DNA of 64,000 nucleotides, taken from Halalkalicoccus sp. NIPERK01. GTDB lineage: Archaea > Halobacteriota > Halobacteria > Halobacteriales > Halalkalicoccaceae. Within the stretch, counting starts at the first letter, position 1; the number at the start of each line of letters is the position of its first letter. Location of the stretch: contig NZ_JASVVV010000001.1 of NCBI RefSeq assembly GCF_030287405.1, positions 1-64,000 of the forward strand. The letters run 5' to 3'. Shown piece after piece: positions 52,093-60,383 of the stretch. The notes under the pieces are model-generated. The model ran no database searches. It was not told the DNA's origin and saw nothing but the letters and a program-made list of their open reading frames with translations. A program made the position numbers and the translations under genes.

Positions 52093-52230
52093 TTATGCCG
52101 TCGATTCGCGGTCCTCGGCCATATCTGCCCAGGCTGAAAGCACCTCGTCGTAGGTGCGTTCGAACCCTTTCAGCCGGCGGATACGGTCTCGAAGACCTGG
52201 TGTAACCGGGATGGTGGCTTGCTCAGCCAT
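52093..52230 (-). CDS. 45-residue antitoxin-like small protein
   Basis: MAEQATIPVTPGLRDRIRRL then KGFERTYDEVLSAWADMAED. It resembles ribbon-helix-helix or VapB-type antitoxin starts, where a short strand is followed by GLRDRIRRLKG and a helix. It heads the five-gene operon and has a TATA-like CATAATAG 27 bases upstream. No toxin partner of PIN or RelE type follows, so a plain repressor is more likely. Confidence 0.65.
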   Translation of the reverse strand: MAEQATIPVTPGLRDRIRRLKGFERTYDEVLSAWADMAEDRESTA

Positions 52231-52297
52231 ACACCTACTCGATTCTGCAGACACATAATAGTAACGTTTATACGTAGTGTGATGGAATTACGTTACG
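52231..52297. promoter_or_regulatory. Divergent promoter region with inverted repeat
   Basis: 67 bases between divergent genes. For the minus strand a TATA-like element sits near 52254-52261; for the plus strand TTTATA is at 52268-52273, each about 27 bases from its ATG. GTAACGT (52261-52267) and ACGTTAC (52290-52296) are perfect complements that bracket the plus-strand promoter. It is a likely control switch of the element. Confidence 0.6.
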
Positions 52298-53065
52298 ATG
52301 CCGAACGAAGACCACCACGATATCTGGATAGACCGACCGACCGGTTTGCTGACTTCAAAAGAGCGTGACCTGCTCATCAATACTGGTGGCCTTGGTCAAT
52401 CGGACGAAACACCGTCAGCCGAACGTCAACGGCGCGCGCGAATCCGGCAGCGGATGCTTCACAGCATCCTTGATTTTGCTATCCTGAATCCACCGCCTGA
52501 GAAGCTTACTGACATCTTTGAGGATATCGACGAGGCAATTGATGAAGACGGAAAACGCTATCCTCGAGAGTTCCACGAAGTGGTTGAAGACGACGAATCA
52601 CCCACACTCCGAGATGGAATTGAAGGCATGTTCGAATTCTTATTCTACGTCCTCGGAGGTGTTCGACCGACAGCTGGCGGGCAGTTCGATGAATGTCTTT
52701 CTGCCGGCGGGAAAACAGCGTTCATTAGCACGCTCGCCGCGAATGGCGTTTCCATCGTTCCGGACCTACGACTTAAGCGCGAATACTCCGATACCATCGC
52801 TCTCGAAAAGGTCCGTGAACAACTGCACCAAGGTGAACTTCTGCTCCCCGAGGAGTACGAAGCGCTGAGACACGCCTATCCAGAGGACCAAGAACTCATA
52901 CAGAAAGGAATGGACGATTGGCGCGACCGAATGGTTGAAGCAATAAATGGTGGCGACCACGAATGGCGCGAGCGCCATCGTCAGCAGCGTAAACAATGGC
53001 GGAGCGAAGCATCTGAAATCACTCTCGAAGCGGGCAACGAACTCCAATCAAGCGAAGACCAATAG
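52298..53065 (+). CDS. Provirus-type protein of unknown function
   Basis: A 255-residue protein. The N-terminus GLLTSKERDLLINTGGLGQSDETPSAERQRRARIRQRMLHSILDF is of a type common near integration sites in haloarchaeal proviruses, and the remainder is helical with a charged end (GGDHEWRERHRQQRKQWR). No catalytic motif is seen. It is expressed from the divergent promoter opposite the five-gene operon and ends 155 bases before the right attachment repeat. Confidence 0.65.
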   Translation: MPNEDHHDIWIDRPTGLLTSKERDLLINTGGLGQSDETPSAERQRRARIRQRMLHSILDFAILNPPPEKLTDIFEDIDEAIDEDGKRYPREFHEVVEDDESPTLRDGIEGMFEFLFYVLGGVRPTAGGQFDECLSAGGKTAFISTLAANGVSIVPDLRLKREYSDTIALEKVREQLHQGELLLPEEYEALRHAYPEDQELIQKGMDDWRDRMVEAINGGDHEWRERHRQQRKQWRSEASEITLEAGNELQSSEDQ

Positions 53066-53219
53066 AAAATCGATAGGGCGTAGTTGGTGTTGTTCAACAA
53101 ACAATATATATACTTCCCACTCCTTTTGGCACTCGCAAATCGCCGGCCGTCACCGACCCGCAACCCGAAAATGGTTCAAATCACCTGCCAGATTGCCGAG
53201 GTCTTTTATATACACCCCG

Positions 53220-53277
53220 ACGCCGTCGCTTGGATTCGAAACGAGTGAAAAACGAATGGGCGCTGCAGGATTTGAAC
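53220..53277. repeat. Right attachment repeat (attR)
   Basis: The 58-base partner of 34190-34247. It contains the tRNA-Arg 3' end and its trailer, and so marks where the element joins the chromosome on the right. The trailer shares GTCGCTTGGATTCGAA with the left copy. Confidence 0.85.
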
Positions 53278-53331
53278 CCGCGGCAACTTGGTCCGAAGCC
53301 AAGCACTCTGTCCAGACTGAGCTAAGCGCCC
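53258..53331 (-). tRNA. tRNA-Arg (anticodon UCG)
   Basis: A 74-base cloverleaf on the minus strand: acceptor GGGCGCT/AGCGCCC, D-stem GCTC/GAGT, anticodon stem CTTGG/CCAAG with loop CTTCGGA (anticodon TCG, reading CGA and perhaps CGG), 5-base variable loop, T-stem GCGGG/CCTGC with loop TTCAAAT. No intron is present and CCA is not encoded. A TTAAAC-like element about 28 bases upstream fits a promoter. Its 3' end is the target of the integrated element. Confidence 0.93.
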
Positions 53332-53510
53332 TACGGGAACCGGTTCGGGCTAGCCCCGTTTAACTCCCGCGATTTCCACTCCGACCCCGTATGCCATATC
53401 CGTGGCCTTCGGAACCATGGCACGGGTAACTCGGGACCCGGCCGCTCCTCCTCGATCCATTCCGGGTGAACCCCGGCAGCCGCATCCGGTACGGAGACCG
53501 GTCCGAATCC

Positions 53511-53831
53511 CTACAGATACGCCAGTCCGCCGGCCAGCATCAACACGACGCCGATCCCCAATCCGCTGTAGTTCATCGCGCCGGTGGGCGTCGTGATCTC
53601 GCTGTAGACGATCAGCGGGATCGCCAGCAGGACGAGTCCCCGGACGATCCAGCGCCGTCTCCTCGATCCCGCCGGTTCGGTCGTAGCGTCGAACGCCCGC
53701 CTGCTCGCCGCGAGATCGCCCGCGAGTTGGGTACAGTCGTGGTCGGCCGGGACGCGGCGTTCGATCAGTTCCCGCCACGCCCGTTCGTCGGCGCCGGCGT
53801 CCGCGTCACGCCCGACGGAACCCTCGGTCAT
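53511..53831 (-). CDS. Two-helix membrane protein
   Basis: A 106-residue protein: a polar N-terminal half containing RAWRELIERRVPADHDC, then a basic GSRRRRW and two hydrophobic segments (about 61-79 and 88-105). The short hairpin of helices suggests a membrane anchor. The family is not recognised. It is the first chromosomal gene to the right of the tRNA-Arg. Confidence 0.65.
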   Translation of the reverse strand: MTEGSVGRDADAGADERAWRELIERRVPADHDCTQLAGDLAASRRAFDATTEPAGSRRRRWIVRGLVLLAIPLIVYSEITTPTGAMNYSGLGIGVVLMLAGGLAYL

Positions 53832-53950
53832 CGTCGTCCCTTGCTCGCCGGCGCGCTTAACCCTTTGTCAGACACGTCTCACGCGGTTGATCAACTTCCC
53901 GGACCAGTCATCGACCGTTCGTATCGTCGTCCTTGAACTATCCGGCACGA

Positions 53951-53960
53951 GATATAAAGG
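53951..53960 (+). promoter_or_regulatory. TATA box and SD of the four-helix protein gene
   Basis: GATATAAAGG lies about 27 bases before the ATG at 53983. GGAGGT stands 1 base before that ATG, too close for a normal ribosome-binding site, so the mRNA is probably leaderless. Confidence 0.5.
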
Positions 53961-53982
53961 GGTGTCCGACGAACTCGGAGGT

Positions 53983-54327
53983 ATGGTACTCGGATCGATC
54001 GTCGCGTTCGTCGTTGCACTGCTCGTCGGCGGGTTGGCTATCTACCTCAGCGCCAACTTCGTCGTCGACGTTCAGGACTACAGCCACGCCGTGATCACGG
54101 CGCTCCTCGGGGCGATCGCGTGGGGACTGACCGCGTGGATCCCCCTGTTCGGCCCGATCCTCGCGCTGATCGTCTGGATCGGCGTGATCAACTGGCGCTA
54201 TCCGGGCGGGTGGGTCGACGCCGCGATCATCGGGTTCATCGCCTGGATCGCCGCGCTCGCGCTGCTGTTCGTGCTGAACGCGGTTCTGAACCTCGGCGTC
54301 GGCGCGTTCGGCGTCCCGGGCGCCTAA
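53983..54327 (+). CDS. Four-helix membrane protein
   Basis: A 114-residue, almost wholly hydrophobic protein with four membrane helices (about 2-24, 36-53, 56-68 and 80-104). The ends are short and there is no signal peptide beyond helix 1. It resembles small haloarchaeal membrane proteins of unknown function. Its stop overlaps the end of the convergent oxidoreductase gene by 4 bases. Confidence 0.75.
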   Translation: MVLGSIVAFVVALLVGGLAIYLSANFVVDVQDYSHAVITALLGAIAWGLTAWIPLFGPILALIVWIGVINWRYPGGWVDAAIIGFIAWIAALALLFVLNAVLNLGVGAFGVPGA

Positions 54328-55418
54328 TCCCCGACCTCCTCGTTGACGAGGTCGACCGCGTTTCGCACCGCCCCGATCGAGGAGAGATAGCCGGCACCCA
54401 CGCTCGCTTTGAGCGCCAGCGCCGCCCTTCCCCGGAGGATCGTCGGGCCGACCTGTGCGACCGCGCCGTCGCCGACGCTGACGAGCCACCCCGGCGAGTC
54501 GAACGTGAACCGCTCGGGTCGTGGGCCGAACCCGTCGTTCCCGCGGCCCGCGAGCGCCACGAGGCTCCGAGCGACGACGCGGGCCTCGCGGATCGCCGCC
54601 TGCGCGCTCGCGGGGACGGCCTCGCCGTCGTCGTCGACGACGCGGGCGGCGTCCCCGGCGACGAACGTCCGCGAGTCGAGTCGGAGGTCGCTGCGAACCG
54701 GCGGCCGTTCCCCGCCGAACGCGGCCGGCCCGCGGATCCCGCCGGTCCAGACGAACGCCTCGTAGGGGGTTCGCTCGCCATCGGCGGTCTCGATCGCCCC
54801 CTCCGTCGCGCGTTCGACGGTCGTTTCCGTCCGCACGTCGACCCCCCTCGTCTCGAGTTCCTCCGTGACCGCCGCCTGGAAGTTCGCCGGGAAGTTCGGC
54901 GCGACCGCGTCGAACTGTTCGAGCAGCGTGATCGAGAGGTCCCGGTCCATCGCGGCGAGTTCGCCCGCGACCTGCACCCCGGAGAGGCCCGCCCCGCCGA
55001 CGACGACCCGCGACCCGTCCGTGACGCGCTCGCGGATCCGCTCGGCGTGTTCGAGGCGTTTCAACGGGACCGAGAACTCCTCGACGCCGGGCAGGTCGTA
55101 GTAGTTCGTTTCGGCACCGAGACAGACCGCCGCGTAGTCGTAGTCGATCTCGTCGTCGGCACAGCGCACGACCCGCTCGTCGCGGTCGATCGATTCGACT
55201 TCCATCTCCCTGACCTTCACCCGATCGAACAGCGATTCGAGGGGCAGGCGGATCACGTCGGCCAATCCGGGGTTGCGGATCACCCGGTGGAGTTCGTGCT
55301 GGATCAGGTGGGAGGGCTCTCGGTCCACGAGGACGACCTCGGCTTCGCGGAGTCCGTCTTCGAGACGTTTCGCCAGCGTCACCCCGGCGTAGCCCGCCCC
55401 ACAGACGACGATTCGCAT
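54324..55418 (-). CDS. NDH-2-like FAD-dependent oxidoreductase
   Basis: A 364-residue flavoprotein with two dinucleotide folds: VVCGAGYAGVTLAKRL at the N-terminus for FAD and VVVGGAGLSGVQVAGEL at about 138-154 for NAD(P)H. TFVAGDAARV near 270 is the second FAD motif. The layout matches type II NADH:quinone dehydrogenases and sulfide:quinone reductase relatives. The Cys pair of sulfide reductases is not evident, so NADH oxidation to quinone is more likely. It probably sits on the membrane face and feeds electrons to the chain. Confidence 0.88.
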   Translation of the reverse strand: MRIVVCGAGYAGVTLAKRLEDGLREAEVVLVDREPSHLIQHELHRVIRNPGLADVIRLPLESLFDRVKVREMEVESIDRDERVVRCADDEIDYDYAAVCLGAETNYYDLPGVEEFSVPLKRLEHAERIRERVTDGSRVVVGGAGLSGVQVAGELAAMDRDLSITLLEQFDAVAPNFPANFQAAVTEELETRGVDVRTETTVERATEGAIETADGERTPYEAFVWTGGIRGPAAFGGERPPVRSDLRLDSRTFVAGDAARVVDDDGEAVPASAQAAIREARVVARSLVALAGRGNDGFGPRPERFTFDSPGWLVSVGDGAVAQVGPTILRGRAALALKASVGAGYLSSIGAVRNAVDLVNEEVGD

Positions 55419-55439
55419 ACTGGCGGTAGGGCCGGGGGC

Positions 55440-56405
55440 CTAAAAGAGGTGGTCGTCGACCAGCCGGGCGGGGCCGCCGACCTCCCAGATCTCGGTCTCG
55501 ATACCCGCCTTCGCGACCTCGGTTTCGACCCGCTCGACGTGCTCCTCGGTGGTGTTGACGTAGACGCTCGCGCCGGTGTCCGTCGAGTAGTAAACCGGTA
55601 CGCCCTCTTTGCGGAGCTCCCGCACGCGGTCGAAGATCTCGATCGTCTCGGGCTGCCAGTAGACCCACCCTGCAGGACCCGTCATGGTCGTCGCCGCGAG
55701 CGACAGCGAGTCGTGTTCCGCGAGTTCGAACGTCCGGTCGAAGTCCCCCTCGCGGAGCGCGTCCCGGAGTTCGGCGATCTGGCCGTGCATGTGGGCCATC
55801 CGCGCCTGAAACATGTGGCTGTCGGCGGCCTCCTCGTGGGCCTGCTCGGTCTCCTTGTACGAGGGGACGAGGCCGGCGACGATCCGTAGCTCGTCCTCCA
55901 GAGGGGTCTCGATGCGTTCGGAGCGACAGTCCTCGTCGTTCAGCCCCGTGTGGAGGTGGCTGAACGCGCCCGTGACCGCGCGCGCGGCCGAGGAGGAGCC
56001 CCGGCGGGCGACCGTCGAGACCGTCGGGAGCGAGAGGTCGAGTTCCGCGGCCCCGCACAGTGCCATCGCGGCCGCCGCGAACCCCGACGACGAGGAGCCG
56101 AAGCCGACGTTCGACCGGAAGGAGTTCTCGCTCTCGAGGCGGACCCGGTCGTCGGTCCCGGCGAGGTCGCGGACGTGATCGACCACCGCCTCGACGCGCT
56201 CGTACCCCCGTCCGTCGAGTTCCTCGCCGTCGACGACGTAGACGTCCTCCGCGCGGTCCTCGAAGACGGCGGTCGTCCGCGTGTGGCTCGGCGCGGTACA
56301 GACGCTGATGGAGTCGTGATACGGCAGTCTGAGGTCCGGGTCGCGCATCCCGTGGTACTTCGCGAGGCCCTGGATGGGGTGGGCGATCGCGGTCGCCTTC
56401 TTCAT
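55440..56405 (-). CDS. mvaD: Phosphomevalonate decarboxylase
   Basis: A 321-residue GHMP-superfamily enzyme. It starts MKKATAIAHPIQGLAKYHGM and has the ATP-binding SENSFRSNVGFGSSSSGFAAAAMAL loop and VARRGSSSAARAVTGAF. The haloarchaeal enzyme of this family decarboxylates mevalonate 5-phosphate to isopentenyl phosphate in the alternative mevalonate route, as shown in Haloferax volcanii. This start gives the normal N-terminus, and 21 bases separate it from the following oxidoreductase gene, so the two may share a transcript. Confidence 0.9.
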   Translation of the reverse strand: MKKATAIAHPIQGLAKYHGMRDPDLRLPYHDSISVCTAPSHTRTTAVFEDRAEDVYVVDGEELDGRGYERVEAVVDHVRDLAGTDDRVRLESENSFRSNVGFGSSSSGFAAAAMALCGAAELDLSLPTVSTVARRGSSSAARAVTGAFSHLHTGLNDEDCRSERIETPLEDELRIVAGLVPSYKETEQAHEEAADSHMFQARMAHMHGQIAELRDALREGDFDRTFELAEHDSLSLAATTMTGPAGWVYWQPETIEIFDRVRELRKEGVPVYYSTDTGASVYVNTTEEHVERVETEVAKAGIETEIWEVGGPARLVDDHLF

Positions 56406-56665
56406 ACCACGACCGGCGGGTGTCGCTCGCATAAACGCTGCGTTGTCGGCTGGAGCGGGACGACAGCGGGTCGAACGCACCGAGCGACACGACGCGCTCC
56501 GTCGTTCTACGGGGCGGCGCGACGCGAGGTTCGAAGGCTCGGTTCGCGTTTCGAGGTCGGGATACCCCGGTCGGCAACGCTCCGAGCGCGCCGTTTCACC
56601 GGATGGGACTGACCAGTAGGGTATTGCCTTCGTCACCCCTCCTGAGAGAGGAGAGCGTATCGACG

Positions 56666-57850
56666 ATGACCCCGCTGGCACGCCCGCGAGGGCCCGATTC
56701 GGGTTCGCGCGTCGTCTCCCCGATGGCGACCGCCGCCGAGTACCTCCTCCCGCGTCCCTACGAGCGGTGGGCGGTGCTCGCACGCGACGAACTGACCGAG
56801 TCCTCGCCGCCGGTCCCGGCCGCGAAACGGCGCTGGCTCCATCGCCGCGGCTTTCGCAGGCGGGCCGCCCACCTCTACGACTTCGAGACGTACGGGCCCG
56901 ACGAGTACCTCTCGGACGCCGCGCGCTACGTCCGCGCGTACTACCTGAATGGAGCGTGGCGCGACGCGATCGACAACAAACTGCTCTGTCACCTCCTGCT
57001 CGCGGAGTTCGACGAGCACCGCCCGACGGTCTACGGCCTTCTGCAGCGTGGCCGGCTTCACCCGATCGACGGGACGGCGTTTCCGACGTCCGACGGCGGA
57101 CCCGCCGGCCGACTGCTGGGCCGGTCGATCGGCCCCGTCTCGTCGGTCGCCGACGGCGCGGACTGGTTCGTCGAACGCCTCGCCGACGAGCGATTAGTCT
57201 GCAAGCGGTTCAAGGGCGGGTCCGGAAAGCAGGTGTTGATCTGTGCGTTCGACGGCGGGCGATACACGATCAACGGCGAGGCCTGCTCCGAGGACGAGTT
57301 ACGCGCGCGGATCGACGGGTTGGCGGACTACCTCGTGACCGAGTACGTCGCGCAGGCGGCCTACGCCGCGGCGGTGTATCCGGAATCGGTCAACACGATG
57401 CGCGTGCTCACGATGTACGACGAGGGGGCCGGCGAGGCGTTCGTCGCCGCTGCGACCCATCGCTTCGGCACCGAGCGCTCCGGCGAACTCGACAACTTCT
57501 CGCGGGGCGGGCTCTCGGTCGGCGTCGACCGCGAGACCGGTCGCTTGGGATCCGGCGTCCGGTACCTCCCGCCGGAGTACCCCGAGGAGTTCGAGACCCA
57601 TCCCGACACGGGCGAGCGGATCGCCGGCCGCGAGGTCCCGGGCTGGAAGCGCATCGAGGCCGATCTGCTGGCGATCGCGGACCGTCTCTCGTACATCCCC
57701 TACATCGGGTGGGACCTCGTCGTCACCGGCAAGGGGGAGTTCTCGATCATCGAGGCCAACAACAACACCTCCGCGCTGATCCAGACGCACGAACCCCTGC
57801 TCCGCGACGAGCGGGCACGTCGCTTCTACGAGCGCCACGGCGTGATCTGA
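56666..57850 (+). CDS. Sugar-transfer-associated ATP-grasp protein
   Basis: A protein of about 394 residues with an ATP-grasp catalytic core. The core is seen in RLVCKRFKGGSGKQVLICAFDGG (ATP lysine and P-loop-like turn), LVTEYVAQAAYAA, NTMRVLTMYD, and YIGWDLVVTGKGEFSIIEANNN, whose Glu and Asn residues bind magnesium. It matches the ATPgrasp_ST family linked to capsule or sugar-peptide joining. Starts at 56603, 56666 and 56723 are all possible; 56666 follows GAGAGGAGAG. Substrate unknown. Confidence 0.8.
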   Translation: MTPLARPRGPDSGSRVVSPMATAAEYLLPRPYERWAVLARDELTESSPPVPAAKRRWLHRRGFRRRAAHLYDFETYGPDEYLSDAARYVRAYYLNGAWRDAIDNKLLCHLLLAEFDEHRPTVYGLLQRGRLHPIDGTAFPTSDGGPAGRLLGRSIGPVSSVADGADWFVERLADERLVCKRFKGGSGKQVLICAFDGGRYTINGEACSEDELRARIDGLADYLVTEYVAQAAYAAAVYPESVNTMRVLTMYDEGAGEAFVAAATHRFGTERSGELDNFSRGGLSVGVDRETGRLGSGVRYLPPEYPEEFETHPDTGERIAGREVPGWKRIEADLLAIADRLSYIPYIGWDLVVTGKGEFSIIEANNNTSALIQTHEPLLRDERARRFYERHGVI

Positions 57851-57851
57851 T

Positions 57852-57927
57852 GCTGTCGGCTGTAACTGTGTGGCGATTCTCCCCACCCCGTAGCGGCGAG
57901 GATCCGTAACGACGTACAGCCGACGGT
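57852..57927. repeat. 76-bp terminal-inverted-repeat element, copy 2
   Basis: Starts GCTGTCGGCTGTA and ends TACAGCCGACGGT (11 inner bases of the repeats are perfect complements). It fills the gap between the ATP-grasp gene and nth exactly, ending at the base before the nth ATG. It matches the copy at 32618-32693 in length and about 83 percent of bases. It could insert a transcript hairpin or promoter ahead of nth. Confidence 0.72.
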
Positions 57928-58662
57928 ATGAGCGACGGGAACCGAACCGCTCAACACCCCCCGACGGCGAGTCCGGGTATGGGAACCCGACTGGACTCGC
58001 CCGCGGACCAGGCCGCCGAGGTCGTCGATCGCCTCGCGGAGGCCTACCCCGACAGCACCATCTCGCTTCGCTTCTCCGATCGGTTGGAACTCCTGATCGC
58101 GGTGATCCTCTCGGCGCAGTGTACCGACGAGCGGGTCAACGCGGTGACCGAGGACCTCTTCGCGAAGTACGACGGCCCCGAGGACTACGCGACCGCGGAT
58201 CAGGAAGAACTGGCCGAGGACATCTCCTCGATCACCTACTACAACAACAAGGCGGGCTACATCCGCGAGGCCTGCGAGATCATCGCCGCCGAACACGACG
58301 GCGAGGTACCCGACACGATGGCCGAACTCACCGACCTCCCCGGGGTTGGGCGGAAGACCGCGAACGTCGTCCTCCAGCACGGCCACCAACTGGTGGAGGG
58401 CGTCGTCGTCGACACGCACGTCCAGCGTCTCACGCGGCGGCTCGGGATCACCGAGGAACACACCCCCGAGAGGATCGAACGCGAACTGATGGACCTCCTT
58501 CCGAGGGAGCGCTGGCAGGCGTTCACCCACCTCTGTATCAGTCACGGCCGGGCGACGTGTACGGCGCGAAACCCCGACTGTGCCGGGTGCGTCCTCGAGG
58601 ACGTCTGTCCGTCCTCGAAACTCGACAACGGGGTGGATCTGGCGAGCGGCGAGGCGTGGTAG
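57928..58662 (+). CDS. nth: Endonuclease III (DNA glycosylase/AP lyase)
   Basis: A 244-residue base-excision enzyme for oxidised pyrimidines. The helix-hairpin-helix LPGVGRKTANVV carries the catalytic Lys and VVDTHVQRL the Asp. The FeS cluster motif C-x6-C-x2-C-x5-C is seen in CTARNPDCAGCVLEDVC near the C-terminus. The start may be 57928 or 57979 (MGTRLDSP); the shorter matches the family N-terminus. The 76-bp repeat element ends at its first start codon. Confidence 0.93.
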   Translation: MSDGNRTAQHPPTASPGMGTRLDSPADQAAEVVDRLAEAYPDSTISLRFSDRLELLIAVILSAQCTDERVNAVTEDLFAKYDGPEDYATADQEELAEDISSITYYNNKAGYIREACEIIAAEHDGEVPDTMAELTDLPGVGRKTANVVLQHGHQLVEGVVVDTHVQRLTRRLGITEEHTPERIERELMDLLPRERWQAFTHLCISHGRATCTARNPDCAGCVLEDVCPSSKLDNGVDLASGEAW

Positions 58663-58717
58663 GCCGGCGGGCGCGGGGCCAACGGTTTTCATACTGGACC
58701 GAGAAGGCGAGGGTGTC

Positions 58718-58951
58718 ATGACCGAATCAGACGAACACGGCCGGGACGTCACGCTCGACAAGGAGAAGGACGAGGAGAGCGAGGCCGACGTCGACGAGGA
58801 GGTCGAACGCGAACAGGAGGAGGAGCGCCGACGAAAGCAAGAAGAGGAGGCCGAGGAGAAACTCGACGCCGAGGACGAACAGCGCGAGGCCGCCGCCGAG
58901 GAGACCGCCAACCCCGACGCCCACCGCGACGAGCGCCCCTTCAACAGCTGA
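58718..58951 (+). CDS. Highly charged coiled-coil protein
   Basis: A 77-residue protein, almost all Glu, Asp, Lys, Arg and Ala. Residues 25-65 are one long charged helix (EEVEREQEEERRRKQEEEA). Such proteins are frequent in haloarchaea, and low complexity makes homology weak. It stands between nth and the convergent respiratory-cluster membrane gene. Function unknown. Confidence 0.65.
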   Translation: MTESDEHGRDVTLDKEKDEESEADVDEEVEREQEEERRRKQEEEAEEKLDAEDEQREAAAEETANPDAHRDERPFNS

Positions 58952-58963
58952 GACGGGCCGCCG

Positions 58964-59446
58964 CTACGCGTAGAGGTAGGTCAGGGCGTACTGGGCGAGG
59001 CCCAGCAGGTAGGCGATCAGCCAGCAGGCGAGGTAGCCGACGACGCCGACCCGCAGGCGGAAGCGCCACGCGCCCATGTTCTCGTGGAGGTCGTCGATGT
59101 CGATCCCCTGCTCGGGGTCGCCGTAGAGGTCGTGGCGTCGTTTCGCCTGAAAGATGCGGACGATCCCCGTCAGCGCGAACAGCAGGAAGGCGTAGGCCTG
59201 TACCCCGAAGATGGCGTGCATCGCCTGGAGCCCGCTGAGCCGGTCGAACAGTCGCGGGGCCATCCAGCCGAGGACGGGACCGGTGGTGAGGACGAGCCCG
59301 GTGAAGATGTACCTGAGGTGGCGCGTCAGCACCGCCCACGTGACGGGATCGTTCTCGATGACGATCCACGCCCCGTAGAGGTAGAACGGAAAGCTCACGG
59401 TGACCAGCAGGGCTGTGATCGTCGCCCAGACGACGGCGTTGGCCAT
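58964..59446 (-). CDS. Four-helix membrane protein beside the respiratory cluster
   Basis: A 160-residue protein with four to five hydrophobic segments (about 5-27, 41-59, 75-95 and 131-153) and short loops. The helices contain His residues (RHLRYIFTG, MHAIFGVQA) that could bind haem, as in cytochrome b561-like proteins, although this is uncertain. It is divergent from the halocyanin-Rieske gene group and conserved beside it in haloarchaea (DUF7321-like by memory). Confidence 0.7.
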   Translation of the reverse strand: MANAVVWATITALLVTVSFPFYLYGAWIVIENDPVTWAVLTRHLRYIFTGLVLTTGPVLGWMAPRLFDRLSGLQAMHAIFGVQAYAFLLFALTGIVRIFQAKRRHDLYGDPEQGIDIDDLHENMGAWRFRLRVGVVGYLACWLIAYLLGLAQYALTYLYA

Positions 59447-59534
59447 CACCGTCACTTGGTGTGGGGGTGCGTTAAGCGGCCCGAATCCGCCCGTCCCGGA
59501 ACACGTATGCCCGGCCCGGCCCAACGTTCGGGCA

Positions 59535-60302
59535 ATGGCTGACGGTCGTCCCTCCGAGCGCGAGGGCTCAGAGCGGGACGCAGACGAGGGCCCGCCCCCC
59601 GAAGAGGAGTTCGACTTCGAGGAGTTCGGCCCCGATGACATGGCGCGGATGGACGCCGACGACTGGGAGGCGGCGTTCGATCCCGACTCGTGGATCACCG
59701 GCCGGGAGCTGATCGACCGGGTCGAGGCCGACCTGAAATCGCGGATCGCGAGCCGCGACGTCTTCGCGGTGCTCGAACGGTTCGAGGACCCGCCGCGGCT
59801 GCTCGCCTATTCGGACGAGGGATACGCGATCGTCTACCCCGACGGGAGCGTCGAGGGACGGGGGACGGTCGTCCGGGACGTGAAGCCGTCGGTCGCGCTC
59901 TGCTCGATGGACGACTACGAGGTGTCCGATCCCCCCGAGGAGTGGTCGCTCCCCGATCCCGAGTCGGTGCCCGAGGGCAGCGGCGACCTGGGCAACAAGA
60001 TGTTACAGGTGATCGCCTTCGGGATGCTGCTCGCCGGTATCGGGGCGTTCGCGGGGCTGTTCGTCGGGGACGTCGGCGGCGCGGCCGTGATCGTCCTGGT
60101 CGTGGCGCTGATCTTCGTCGCCGCGAGCGTCTTCCTCTTTCTGGTGGTCGCGAACGCGCGGCTCTCGGATCGGTTCCGCGCGGTTGAGTACCGCGAGCGC
60201 CTCCGGGCGGCCGGCGTCTCCTCGGGCGAGCGCCCGGAGTTCGTCCCGGTCGAGGACGGCGAGATCGAGCCGATCCCCGAGGGCGAACGAGCGGGGAAAT
60301 AG
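59535..60302 (+). CDS. Membrane protein of the respiratory cluster (DUF7319-like)
   Basis: A 255-residue protein. An acidic disordered N-terminus (about 1-50) leads to a soluble domain (SWITGRELIDRVEADLKSRI, LLAYSDEGYAIVYPDG), then two membrane helices (about 152-174 and 178-203) and an acidic tail. It is the first gene of the halocyanin-Rieske-cytochrome b set and read in the same direction. It may be an assembly or accessory subunit of the complex; no catalytic residues are visible. Confidence 0.7.
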   Translation: MADGRPSEREGSERDADEGPPPEEEFDFEEFGPDDMARMDADDWEAAFDPDSWITGRELIDRVEADLKSRIASRDVFAVLERFEDPPRLLAYSDEGYAIVYPDGSVEGRGTVVRDVKPSVALCSMDDYEVSDPPEEWSLPDPESVPEGSGDLGNKMLQVIAFGMLLAGIGAFAGLFVGDVGGAAVIVLVVALIFVAASVFLFLVVANARLSDRFRAVEYRERLRAAGVSSGERPEFVPVEDGEIEPIPEGERAGK

Positions 60303-60383
60303 CCGCCCACGGGCCGTTCGCGCCGGACTCGACCTCACCGTCATCGGTGGGTTTAAGCGAACACGGTCCTGATTCCCGCTCGT

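Larger units (their letters stand above)
34190..53331. mobile_element. Integrated element in tRNA-Arg, about 19 kb
   Basis: Bounded by direct repeats of the tRNA-Arg 3' end, with a tyrosine integrase next to the left repeat. GC content is lower and patchier than in flanking DNA, with stretches that are distinctly AT-rich (35.5-37.8 kb and 42.6-45.5 kb). Cargo: integrase, nuclease-like and glycosylase-like genes, a terminase-like gene, a defence-type operon, a replication-type operon and a provirus-type gene. No capsid, portal or pilus genes are seen, so it is an integrative plasmid-like element or a gutted provirus. Confidence 0.85.

Noticed and set aside
52093-52230. Toxin-antitoxin pair led by the 45-residue protein
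   Set aside because: The following frames show no PIN, RelE, HEPN or MazF motifs, so the antitoxin-like look alone is not enough.
34190-53331. Calling the element an intact provirus
   Set aside because: Apart from one terminase-small-like gene, no capsid, portal, protease or tail genes can be found.
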